DNA of 64,000 bases from Keguizhuia sedimenti. Lineage in GTDB: Bacteria; Pseudomonadota; Gammaproteobacteria; Burkholderiales; Burkholderiaceae_D. The notes below the pieces were generated by a model that saw only the letters and a program-made list of their open reading frames with translations, did no database searches and had not been told where the DNA came from. The stretch is from the NCBI GenBank assembly GCA_030715135.1, contig JAUYVH010000002.1, positions 186,001 through 250,000 on the forward strand, given 5' to 3'. The position numbers and the translations under genes were made by a program. Shown here one piece after another: positions 55,365-63,699 of this stretch (positions are counted from its first letter, which is position 1; every line of letters starts with the position of its first letter).

Positions 55365-56105
55365 TTAATGATCACCTCCATTATTTCTATTCCTTTCCCC
55401 CATTCTCTTCATAAGGCATCTTTTTGCCAGCTGCTCCTGTTCCTCACCACTCTTAAATTCCTTGGCGTAACAAGGATCCTTCATTTTTCTTGGATCAGGT
55501 TTTTTGCTTGCTTCAGCAGCTTTTTTTCTAATTTCATTCTGCCTTGCCACTTCAGCATTCTTTCCTTTTAAGCATCCAGCTACAAAAGCCTTCAGTTCCT
55601 CACCTTTTCTGCTTCCGGCAGCCTTAGTGCAGTTGCTTGTATCAGCCTGCCTTCTTTCAGCCTCTAACCGCGCCGTCTCTTTTGCTTTAAGACATCCGTC
55701 TATAAAACTTTTTCGTTCTGACTCGTTTTTGCTTTCAGCTTCTTTTCTGCAGATATCCAAAGCGGACTTCGGCTTGCTAGCTTGCAAAGAACGCATGTAA
55801 GCGTCTTCTTTTGCATTTACACAGCCATCTATAAATGCTTTGCGTTCGGTCCCTTGCTTATTACCAGCATCCTTTGTACAGCTATCGTTGGCAGCCTTTT
55901 TCCTGCTTGCTTCTGCCGCGGCTTTCCGAGCATCGGATTTGACCTTTACGCAACCTTCAATGAATGCTTTCCTTTCACCTCCGGAACGGCCACCTGCATT
56001 TTTCTCACAAGCGGCAACATCGCCCTTTGCATCATCCGCAGCATTAGCAAAATTGAAGAAAAGTGGAAATATTGCGAAGACTATCGCAAGTACGCGCTTG
56101 ATCAT
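55365..56105 (-). CDS. Exported protein with four PsiF-type repeats
   Basis: The signal peptide (MIKRVLAIVFAIFPLFFNFANA) precedes four repeats of about 22 residues with paired cysteines: CEKNAGGRSGGERKAFIEGC, CTKDAGNKQGTERKAFIDGC, CRKEAESKNESERKSFIDGC and CTKAAGSRKGEELKAFVAGC. Lys/Arg/Ala-rich linkers of about 20 residues separate them. This is the PsiF repeat of phosphate-starvation-inducible proteins, which usually carry one or two copies. The C-terminus adds another Cys pair (CYAKEF... RCLMKRMG). 246 residues from ATG 56105. The function of the family is unknown. Single gene. Confidence 0.75.
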   Translation of the reverse strand: MIKRVLAIVFAIFPLFFNFANAADDAKGDVAACEKNAGGRSGGERKAFIEGCVKVKSDARKAAAEASRKKAANDSCTKDAGNKQGTERKAFIDGCVNAKEDAYMRSLQASKPKSALDICRKEAESKNESERKSFIDGCLKAKETARLEAERRQADTSNCTKAAGSRKGEELKAFVAGCLKGKNAEVARQNEIRKKAAEASKKPDPRKMKDPCYAKEFKSGEEQEQLAKRCLMKRMGERNRNNGGDH

Positions 56106-56265
56106 GATGTCTCCTGAGGTTGGCAACTCTGGTGATGGAGTCCTATTTAACAGTATTCCTGTTAACGCAAAGTCAATGAGTTCGGTTTACAGTTATACAA
56201 TCGATTCCAATTTATTGGACCCAAGTGCAAGCTTCTTATATGTTCAATTAGAAACTAATTTGGCG

Positions 56266-56886
56266 TTATGTATTCCGAATTTCGACAAGCTTGGAAAGGC
56301 CGAATAAATTTACTTTTTTGACCGACAATACTTCCCAATCATATTTCAATATTTGCTCGGCATAGCTGAAGTCCGAACGGAACCCGATTTTGTTCGCCAA
56401 TGAACTGACGGCACGTTCGAGCAGATACCAAAAGCGGCTGCCGCTGAAATGATTCAGTATGAATATGGTTCCGTCCTTGCGGCATACGCGCCGGATTTCA
56501 GCGATCAGACGCTCAGGATGCGGCGTTACGGAAAGGACGTATGGCACGGCAACGCAATCAAAAAAACCATCTGGGAAATTAAGCTTTTCAGCGTCCATTT
56601 CCATGAGCTTGATCTCATACTGCGGAAGATTTCCTGCGCGCCGCCGTGCAATGCCCAACATCTCGGATGAGATATCGATCCCGACGATGGCGGTTTCCCG
56701 TGGATATTGACCCAGCATTAAGCCGGTACCCACCCCGACCTCGAGAATATTCGCCGGACGAACATTTGATACGGCTTGGGCCAATGCCTTTCTACCAGGA
56801 GCCAATACCGCGCCGAAAAGCCAGTCGTATAGTGGCGCATAAAAACGGTATGTCTTGATAACGTGATCGATCGATAGAGGACTCAT
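56266..56886 (-). CDS. SAM-dependent methyltransferase (UbiE/PmtA-like)
   Basis: Class I methyltransferase. The SAM loop ILEVGVGTGLMLGQYP lies at about 47-62, the acidic second motif is VGIDISSEML, followed by MDAEKLNFPDGFFDCVAVPYVLSVTPHPERLIAEIRRVCRKDG. The opening SIDHVIKTYRFYAPLYDWLFGAVLAPGRKAL resembles bacterial phosphatidylethanolamine N-methyltransferases, so a lipid substrate is possible; a quinone methylase is the alternative. 206 residues. Single gene. Confidence 0.8.
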   Translation of the reverse strand: MSPLSIDHVIKTYRFYAPLYDWLFGAVLAPGRKALAQAVSNVRPANILEVGVGTGLMLGQYPRETAIVGIDISSEMLGIARRRAGNLPQYEIKLMEMDAEKLNFPDGFFDCVAVPYVLSVTPHPERLIAEIRRVCRKDGTIFILNHFSGSRFWYLLERAVSSLANKIGFRSDFSYAEQILKYDWEVLSVKKVNLFGLSKLVEIRNT

Positions 56887-57264
56887 AGCGTGAAATTGTT
56901 ATGAATTGGAAAATTGTAAGCGAAGCGCTACTCGTAAATGCAAATTTACCAACAATATTGCATCTACATCAATAATTGTCCGCTCTTTGACTAAATTTCT
57001 TCTCCAAACTGCAGGTTGTACCCCTTTATTTCTCCGGCTCTACAGAGGCATGCATTGTCGGGTGCACCATGTTCGAAAAGACCTGTATTCGTAAAACATT
57101 GCAGATCTCAAGGATGTTTGCCTTCGACTGGATGACCGAGCTGCAGTTATAACCAATTCACAACATGAGCTGAATATCATATTTATGGAATGGCTTTTTC
57201 TTTTGTTTCGCTGTTATATTTAGAAAATTGTATTTTTAATATCAAAAATACCGGGGAGGCTGGG
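56887..57264. other. AT-rich intergenic region
   Basis: 378 bases without a supported gene; visibly richer in A/T than neighbouring genes. Confidence 0.4.
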
Positions 57265-57684
57265 ATGCGGAACAACTCTATTTTTGTGTATCCGAAATAT
57301 TCGGAAAAAAAATCCGAACCAAGCAAGGACGCAAATCCCACGTCGAATTATGCGCATTTACGACGCCCTATTAATCTGGACTTGCTGAAGGTAAGAAGTT
57401 CGACGATCGCATGGGCCCGCAGCATTCCGTCGGATATCCGCCCACGAGCCCTGGTCATTTAGTTTCCGCGTATCGCCAATATATTGGCCTCTGCTTGGCC
57501 CAGGCCTATGCAATTCGATAAGGTCCTGCGCGACCTCATGATGGATGACCGCAGTCAGCGGCAGGGGTTCTCACTGGATATACTTCAGGACTTGGCAAAC
57601 CTGCGCGCTCACTTCGACCAAATTAATAAACCTGAAGTTAGAAGCGAAGTGTGGAATGTCATGGATAAACGAGGCAATAGATAA
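57265..57684 (+). pseudogene. Small conserved-looking gene interrupted by an in-frame amber codon
   Basis: ATG 57265 has a strong GGGGAGG ribosome site six bases upstream. The frame runs 65 codons to TAG (57460-57462) and then stays open for 73 more codons. Before the stop it reads RRPINLDLLKVRSSTIAWAR and ends SIPSDIRPRALVI. After it come FPRIANILASAWPRP, MQFDKVLRDLMMDDRSQRQG and FSLDILQDLANLRAHFDQI. The joined protein (139 residues) reads smoothly as one domain, with the stop where Gln would fit (CAG to TAG). It resembles small uncharacterised proteins of Burkholderiales as I recall them; function unknown. Confidence 0.6.
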
Positions 57685-58219
57685 GCGCAGCCCGGATTGA
57701 AAGATTAAGCCAGCAGCACACGCAACGACTGCCAATTCCAACTCCAGCTTCCGATCGAACTATCCATTTGAAAATTGTGCGGGCTCCTGAGAAAGTTTCT
57801 TCTTGCCGCCCTAACAAAAGACCATGACAAGGCGCGTTAATGCAGCAGCACATGAGCGCGACTGGCAGTTGCAATGCAGTTTCTCAAACTGTGCCTTATA
57901 CCATGGTCCAATTCTCGACTAACCCGTAGACTGAAAATGAAAACGCTTACGAATACGCATTTTAAGCGGCTTTGTTTTTCGACCTACTCACTTACTCATA
58001 CAGCGGTTTAAGAGCCGATGCCCCTGCTTTTTACAGTCGACCATGCAAAAATGGAAAGGCCGTCATAGTTAGAACACAGAAACGCCGCATTAATGAAATG
58101 CATTCGGGCTTGTAATGAATCGTGCTTTTACTACGCGCAAAGCATGACACATTACTTACGTTAATATGGAAAATGAAATATGCGATAGCAATATGGCATC
58201 AACCAGATAACAGATCGAA
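57685..58219. other. Intergenic region before the GDP-mannose hydrolase gene
   Basis: 535 bases without a supported gene, terminator or repeat on either strand. Confidence 0.4.
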
Positions 58220-58699
58220 ATGAAAATTGACAAAGCAAGCTTTATTAAGGTGATTGAGGCTGTTCCATTCGTATCAATCGACTTGGTGATACGGAATGAG
58301 CGCGATGAAATACTTCTTGGGTACCGGCGGAATCGCCCTGCACAAAACACTTGGTTCGTGCCAGGAGGCCGTATTCGCAAGAACGAAAAAACGCAGGATG
58401 CGCTGCAACGGATTTCCCGTTCGGAACTGGGTATAGATGCGCCAAAAGGAAAGCTGATCGGTGTGTTCGACCACATTTACGACGATAACTTTTATGCCGA
58501 GCCGGGTATCGGCACTCATTACGTCGTTTGTGCTTACTCTATTCGCATTCCGTCATCCACCCAGTTCGTCCAGGACGACCAGCATGCCGAGTTAAAATGG
58601 TGGGAGCTTGATGAGCTGCTCCAAAATGAAGAAGTGCATGCCAACAGCAAGCTCTACTTTATCGAGGCACCGGAAAACGGATTTCGATGCACCGAATAG
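58220..58699 (+). CDS. gmm: GDP-mannose mannosyl hydrolase (Nudix family)
   Basis: Hydrolyses GDP-mannose to GDP and mannose. The variant Nudix box GGRIRKNEKTQDALQRISRSELG (about residues 50-72) lacks the standard REUxEE, as GDP-mannose hydrolases do. VSIDLVIRNERDEILLGYRRNRPAQNTWFVPGG and IYDDNF...THYVV are also typical. 159 residues (E. coli Gmm 160). Usually found in polysaccharide clusters; here it is isolated between non-coding stretches. Confidence 0.88.
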   Translation: MKIDKASFIKVIEAVPFVSIDLVIRNERDEILLGYRRNRPAQNTWFVPGGRIRKNEKTQDALQRISRSELGIDAPKGKLIGVFDHIYDDNFYAEPGIGTHYVVCAYSIRIPSSTQFVQDDQHAELKWWELDELLQNEEVHANSKLYFIEAPENGFRCTE

Positions 58700-58914
58700 A
58701 CAACTGGAATTGCGTTGAACCCCGCCACTCGTGATCCTATAAAGACGTTTTAAGGCCTTGGGTTTGTTACGGAACACCTCCTGCCGACCATGACGAAACA
58801 TCGGGTTACAACCCTTACGCAGACTCGATAGATTGCTTCGACGAATCCGTATGTAATGACGGTGCAATGTAGCTCATTAGCTGCATGGATCCTTAGATTT
58901 CGGAGCTGACCATC

Positions 58915-59394
58915 ATGACTTTTCCAGGTTCTTCTATAGCTGTTTCTCTTATTTCATCTGCAGTATTATTGAGCGGCTGCGCATATACCGGCCAACCAGT
59001 GATGGCGCCGGCATCGAATCCTGTACACTCCTATCCCTCCGGCACTTACCAACAGTCCTTCTACGGGGTTATCGATTCCATACAAAGAACTGATACCGGC
59101 AATGCCGCACAAGGCATCGGCGTAGGCACCGTTGTTGGCGGAGTGGTGGGCGGCCTGCTTGGAAATCGTATCGGTGGAGGAAACGGAAAGAAGATTGCGA
59201 TTGCAACCGGCGCAGTCGGCGGCGCCATCATTGGCAACCAGATCGAGCAGCGCAACACCACGCAACTTCCGATGTACCAGATTGGCGTGCGTCTGGAAAA
59301 TGGTTCTTATCAGACTCTTAATCAGGATACGATTGCCGGCCTCACAATCGGCACGCAAGTTCGCGTTGAAAACGGCAGGGTTTACCGCTACTGA
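58915..59394 (+). CDS. Glycine-zipper outer-membrane lipoprotein (SlyB/Pcp-like)
   Basis: The lipobox LLSGC lies at about residues 18-22. A glycine-zipper 2TM domain (about 63-110: GIGVGTVVGGVVGGLLGNRIGGGNGKK and GAVGGAIIGNQIEQ) follows, then a small beta domain (YQIGVRLENGSYQTL... GTQVRVENGRVYRY). 159 residues, as in SlyB-type lipoproteins that stabilise the outer membrane under stress. Single gene. Confidence 0.88.
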   Translation: MTFPGSSIAVSLISSAVLLSGCAYTGQPVMAPASNPVHSYPSGTYQQSFYGVIDSIQRTDTGNAAQGIGVGTVVGGVVGGLLGNRIGGGNGKKIAIATGAVGGAIIGNQIEQRNTTQLPMYQIGVRLENGSYQTLNQDTIAGLTIGTQVRVENGRVYRY

Positions 59395-59409
59395 TTGCCT
59401 CATCTCTTG

Positions 59410-59431
59410 CCGGGTTCTTGCACGAACCCGG
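59410..59431 (+). terminator. Possible terminator hairpin after the SlyB-like gene
   Basis: CCGGGTTC-TTGCAC-GAACCCGG is a perfect 8-bp stem 16 bases after the stop. No T-run follows, so termination here may be weak. Confidence 0.45.
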
Positions 59432-59540
59432 TACTGAGCCGAATAAATGGACTATGCCACGCGTACCCTTTAAGAGGGAAGCAGTCGAACTCTCTTGTTC
59501 ATTACCTCAGCTAATTACGTCGCATGACAATGCATGGAAT

Positions 59541-60527
59541 CTATACCGGCCATAATGGCGCTTCATCCATTAACGCGATCTGCTCGCGCAATTCAAGAAT
59601 ACGGTCTTGCCAATAGCGTTGCGTATTAAACCAGGGGAAAGCGGCCGGGAAAGCCGGGTCATCCCATCTTCTTGCCAGCCAGGCGGAATAATAAATCAGC
59701 CGTAATGTGCGCAATGCTTCGATCAAATATAATTCACGCGGATTGAAATCGAAAAAGTCCTCGTAGCCCGCCAGCACCTCCGCGAGCTGCTTTGTCATAT
59801 CGGAGCGGTCTCCGGACAACAACATCCATAAGTCCTGGATAGCCGGCCCCATGCGGCTATCGTCAAAATCGACAAAGTGCGGACCGGCGTCAGTCCACAA
59901 TACATTGCCGCCGTGGCAGTCTCCGTGCAAGCGGATATTATGCACTTCGCCCGCACGTTCATAGCAGCGATGCACGCCGTTAAGCGCTTGCTCCACTACA
60001 CTTCGGTACGTCGCTGACAACTCAGGCGGAAGGAAGTCGGATGCCAGCAAATAATTTCGGGGCTCCTCGCCAAATGTGGCGGTATCCAGAGTCCCCCTTT
60101 CATGAAAAATCGCAGTCGCACCGACCGCATGAATACGTCCGATAAAACGCCCCATCCATTCCAGCGTACCCGGCATTTCCAGTTCGGGAGCGCGACCGCC
60201 TTGCCTGGGAAAGACCGCCAGGCGAAAATCTTTCACGATCTGCAAAGTGTTTCCGCCAACACGAAGCGCCCGGACTACTGGAATTTCCTGATCCGCCAGT
60301 TCATCGATAAACCGATGTTCTTCCAGGATTGCCGCGTTGCTCCATCGGCCCGGACGATAGAATTTGGCAACGACTGGAGGTCCCTCCTCCAATCCTATCT
60401 GGTAGACCCGGTTCTCATAACTGTTAAGCGCCAGAAGTCGGCCGTCACCGTAAAACCCCGCTTCTTCCATGGCATCGAGTACCAGATCAGGGGTGAGTTC
60501 TGCAAATGTGTGAAGTTCCTTTGTCAT
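59541..60527 (-). CDS. srkA: Stress response kinase A (YihE/RdoA)
   Basis: Choline-kinase-fold Ser/Thr protein kinase that counters stress-induced cell death in E. coli. Key parts are LNSYENRVYQIGLEEGPPVVAKFYRPGRW (ATP-site Lys), NIRLHGDCHGGNVLW (catalytic loop Asp) and HFVDFDDSRMGPAIQDLWML (metal-binding Asp). From ATG 60527 it has 328 residues, the same as E. coli SrkA; an ATG nine bases up is possible. The dsbA often found beside it is absent. Confidence 0.92.
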   Translation of the reverse strand: MTKELHTFAELTPDLVLDAMEEAGFYGDGRLLALNSYENRVYQIGLEEGPPVVAKFYRPGRWSNAAILEEHRFIDELADQEIPVVRALRVGGNTLQIVKDFRLAVFPRQGGRAPELEMPGTLEWMGRFIGRIHAVGATAIFHERGTLDTATFGEEPRNYLLASDFLPPELSATYRSVVEQALNGVHRCYERAGEVHNIRLHGDCHGGNVLWTDAGPHFVDFDDSRMGPAIQDLWMLLSGDRSDMTKQLAEVLAGYEDFFDFNPRELYLIEALRTLRLIYYSAWLARRWDDPAFPAAFPWFNTQRYWQDRILELREQIALMDEAPLWPV

Positions 60528-60755
60528 CCGCCACATTTTAACTTCACACGCGGACAGATACCGGATATGTGCCTCAAATACCGCTCATCCGGCAAAAATC
60601 ACCGCTTATCCAACTTGGGTTGCCACACGGAAATGTTTACAATACCTTGATATCATGATTTTTCAGCATTTGAAATCCCATATTTTCGGTATTTTTTGTG
60701 AAAAATAGAAAAACCAAAATTTAGAATGCTTGGATGCAAAACAGGAGGAGCGGCA

Positions 60756-61175
60756 ATGCAAGGGGCGCACGCAAAAAGGGCATGTACTCAAGGATTTACT
60801 CTTATTGAGCTGATGATCACGGTAGCAATCATCGGAATCCTAGCGGCCATCGCGATACCAAGTTATCAAAATTACATCGTGCGCGGCAACCGGGCGGCTG
60901 CGCAGGCAGCAATGATGGATATTGCAAACCGGCAGCAGCAGTTGTTGTTAGCGAATAGAAGCTACGCCGAACATACCGATACCGCCTGGACAAATACCGG
61001 TTACGCCCTGCCTGATGAAGTGCGCGGCAAATACGACTATGCGATCGAGGTCGGCAGCGACGCTGCACCATCCTACACAATTACTTTTACGCCCGTTGCG
61101 ACCGGGCCGCAGACCAGTGATGGCGCGCTTTCATTGACGAGCAATGGCGTGAAATCACCGTCCGGGAAGTGGTGA
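60756..61175 (+). CDS. pilE: Type IV minor pilin PilE
   Basis: Pilin-like protein with prepilin site [44 protein letters not shown] and the block [16 protein letters not shown]. It ends [14 protein letters not shown]. 139 residues from ATG 60756, which has AGGAGGAG five bases upstream. First gene of a minor pilin/assembly operon (pilE-V-W-X-Y1). It overlaps nothing upstream; srkA diverges. Confidence 0.9.
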   Translation: MQGAHAKRACTQGFTLIELMITVAIIGILAAIAIPSYQNYIVRGNRAAAQAAMMDIANRQQQLLLANRSYAEHTDTAWTNTGYALPDEVRGKYDYAIEVGSDAAPSYTITFTPVATGPQTSDGALSLTSNGVKSPSGKW

Positions 61176-61177
61176 TC

Positions 61178-61747
61178 ATGCGCTTTTCTTCCAATCCATC
61201 TTCTCAGCGCGGCGCCTCGATGATCGAGGTTCTCGTGACAATCATCATCCTGACTTTCGGACTATTGGGGCTGGTGGGACTGCAAACTAAATTGCAGGCA
61301 TCGGAAATGGAAGCCTATCAGCGCGCGCAGGCATTGGTGCTGCTGCAGGACATGGCAAGCCGGATCGCGAGCAACCGCAATGACGCAGCAAGCTATGTCA
61401 CAGCCGCCTCCTTAGGTACCGGAGATGATTGCCCGACCATATCGGGCACCTCGACGCAACAGGAAATAGATGCCAGCGAGTGGTGCAACGCGCTGCAAGG
61501 GGCAGCAGAAACGGCGGGCACGAGCAAAGTCGGGGCAATGATCGGCGGACGGGGATGCGTCGAAAGCATCGGCAGCAATGAATACATGATAACCGTGGCC
61601 TGGCAAGGCCTGGGGCCAATTTCTGCGCCGCCGTCCAGCGTTTCCTGTGGTGCCAACCTTTATAACGGCGGGACCAATTCGTCATGCACAGACGATCTGT
61701 GCCGACGTACAGTGACCACCATTGTCCGTATTGCGGCACTCATATGA
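61178..61747 (+). CDS. pilV: Type IV pilus modification/minor pilin PilV
   Basis: Minor pilin with prepilin motif SQRGASMIEVLVTIIILTFGLLGLVGLQ and PilV-type continuation (ASEMEAYQRAQALVLLQDMASRI). Two cysteine-containing loops lie in the C-terminal half. 189 residues from ATG 61178, 2 bp after pilE; GTG codons at 61169 and 61172 would overlap pilE. Its TGA overlaps the pilW start (ATGA). Confidence 0.9.
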   Translation: MRFSSNPSSQRGASMIEVLVTIIILTFGLLGLVGLQTKLQASEMEAYQRAQALVLLQDMASRIASNRNDAASYVTAASLGTGDDCPTISGTSTQQEIDASEWCNALQGAAETAGTSKVGAMIGGRGCVESIGSNEYMITVAWQGLGPISAPPSSVSCGANLYNGGTNSSCTDDLCRRTVTTIVRIAALI

Positions 61748-63186
61748 TTCCGAACCGTTCTCATTCACCGGGAAACCCCTTCCTGAAACCGTCCAGACTA
61801 CGTTTCGGCTTTTCCCTGGTGGAACTGATGGTAGCCATTACCATCAGTCTGCTGATACTGCTGGCATTGGTCACGGTATTCGTCAATCTGAGCCGTAGCA
61901 ACAACGAGTTAAACAAGACCAACATACAAATCGAAAACGGCCGTCTTGCAGTTCAGTTATTGCAGGATGACCTTATGCATGCAGGATTCTGGGGCGCATA
62001 TGTGCCGCAGTTCGATGATTTCAGTTCCAGAGCTACGCCGGCGCTAAGCAACGTAGCAGGCGGCACATATCCCACCTCTGTGCCAGATCCCTGCCTGACA
62101 TTCAATGCTGCAAACTGGACCACGGAATACAAGGCAAACCTGATTGGCATTCCTGTTCAGGGCTACGACACTGTTCCCGCAAGCTGTGCCACAGCCCTGC
62201 CAAGTCAGCAGGCCAATACCGATGCAATTGTGGTGCGGCATGCCGACACCTGTGTAGCGACGAACCCGGCTTCGCCGAATTGCGAGGCCAACATAGCGGG
62301 CAATCTCTATTTTCAGGCATCTCTGTGCGCTGCAACCGCGCAGGCAGCGGGCGTCAACACCATTACCCTGTCAAGCGCCTCCTCTTCCGACAACGATGCC
62401 TACAACGGAAAGATCATTCGCATCATTGCAGGAGTAGGTGCAGGCCAATCCCGGACAATCACCGATTACGACGGCTCCACCAAGGTAGCAACGGTAAATT
62501 CAAACTGGGCAACACAGCCGAACGACCAGTCGACCTATTCGCTTGACGGCGTCGACTATGTATTCGACACAAGCGGTTTTACGTCCACCAATAGAAATTG
62601 CTCAACCTCTGCGGATCTGCGCAAGTTCGTTTCGAATATTTATTACATCCGCAATTTCGCCGTCACGCCGGGAGATGGCATTCCGACGCTGATGAGATCT
62701 CAGTTCGGCCTTTCCGGCTCCCCTGCCGCCCTAAAGCAACAAGATCCAGTGCCTTTGATTGAAGGAATCGAAGGGTTTCGCATCGAGTACGGGCTTGATA
62801 ATTTGAGCGACACCGGTGCGGCGGTAGATTACACGCAGTCAGTCAACTGGGCCGACCCTGCGGTTCTGAACTCACCTACCAACCGCGGTGACGGCACGCC
62901 CGATCAGTATGTTCGCTGCCCGACGGCCAACACGGCCAACGACAATACGCCTCCTTCTACTCAACCGGCTGCAAGCGTATGCACGGCGGAGCAATTGACC
63001 AATGTCGTTACCGCCAAAATTTACGTACTTGCACGCAGTCGCGAAGCGACACCAGGCTATGTAGACAACAGGATCTACAACCTGGGCGCAACAACACTTG
63101 GGCCTTTCAACGATAGCTTCAAGCGCCATGTGTTCTCCACTACGGTACGCCTGAACAACGTCTCAGGTAGGAGGGAAACGCCATGA
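61744..63186 (+). CDS. pilW: Type IV pilus assembly minor pilin PilW
   Basis: Large minor pilin with prepilin motif RFGFSLVELMVAITISLLILLALVTVFVNLSRSN (about 21-54) and PilW block IENGRLAVQLLQDDLMHAGFWG. 480 residues. A central beta-rich segment (about 225-290: NTITLSSASSSDNDAYNGK, GVGAGQSRTITDYDGSTKVATV) resembles modules also seen in phage structural proteins. The start overlaps the pilV stop and the stop overlaps the pilX start. Confidence 0.9.
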   Translation: MIPNRSHSPGNPFLKPSRLRFGFSLVELMVAITISLLILLALVTVFVNLSRSNNELNKTNIQIENGRLAVQLLQDDLMHAGFWGAYVPQFDDFSSRATPALSNVAGGTYPTSVPDPCLTFNAANWTTEYKANLIGIPVQGYDTVPASCATALPSQQANTDAIVVRHADTCVATNPASPNCEANIAGNLYFQASLCAATAQAAGVNTITLSSASSSDNDAYNGKIIRIIAGVGAGQSRTITDYDGSTKVATVNSNWATQPNDQSTYSLDGVDYVFDTSGFTSTNRNCSTSADLRKFVSNIYYIRNFAVTPGDGIPTLMRSQFGLSGSPAALKQQDPVPLIEGIEGFRIEYGLDNLSDTGAAVDYTQSVNWADPAVLNSPTNRGDGTPDQYVRCPTANTANDNTPPSTQPAASVCTAEQLTNVVTAKIYVLARSREATPGYVDNRIYNLGATTLGPFNDSFKRHVFSTTVRLNNVSGRRETP

Positions 63187-63674
63187 TCTTCTCCAACTCA
63201 CTGAAAAAACAGAGGGGTGCCACGCTGGTTGTCGGCCTGATCATGCTGGCTCTTATCACGGTCATGGTTGCAACGGCTTTCACCCTGAGTACGACCAATC
63301 TGAAATCTGTCGGCAACATGCAATTCCGCAATGAAGCATTAGCAGCTGCCAACAAGGCGATCGAGCAGGTATTAAGTTCTCCCTTTACCCTTTCGCCCAC
63401 AGCAGAAACGATCGAAGTCGACATCAACAACGATGATACCGCTGACTACACCGTGGCAATTGCAACGCCCGTATGTGTGCGCGCCACGCCTGCCGGCACG
63501 ACAACAAAAAGCAGCATTTCGCTTGGCCAGTCCATGTCCATGGTGACGGACTGGAATACGGTTTGGGAACTCGATGCAACGGTGACCGACGCGAAGAGCG
63601 GCGCGTTCATAAGAACTCGCTCTGGCGTGCGCGTGGTACGAAGTGATAGCCAGAAAAAAACGGAGTGCCCGTGA
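63183..63674 (+). CDS. pilX: Type IV pilus assembly protein PilX
   Basis: Minor pilin with KKQRGATLVVGLIMLALITVMVATAFTLSTTNLKSVGNMQFRNEALAAANKAIEQ, the classical PilX N-terminal region. The +5 position of the mature pilin is not Glu, as in other PilX proteins. 163 residues. It overlaps pilW by four bases (ATGA) and precedes pilY1. Confidence 0.9.
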   Translation: MIFSNSLKKQRGATLVVGLIMLALITVMVATAFTLSTTNLKSVGNMQFRNEALAAANKAIEQVLSSPFTLSPTAETIEVDINNDDTADYTVAIATPVCVRATPAGTTTKSSISLGQSMSMVTDWNTVWELDATVTDAKSGAFIRTRSGVRVVRSDSQKKTECP

Positions 63675-63699
63675 TTCGAATTTACTGCAGGAGTTTCAA

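Noticed and set aside
60537-60755. Sigma-54 promoter before pilE
   Set aside because: No TGGCAC-N5-TTGC match was found by eye.
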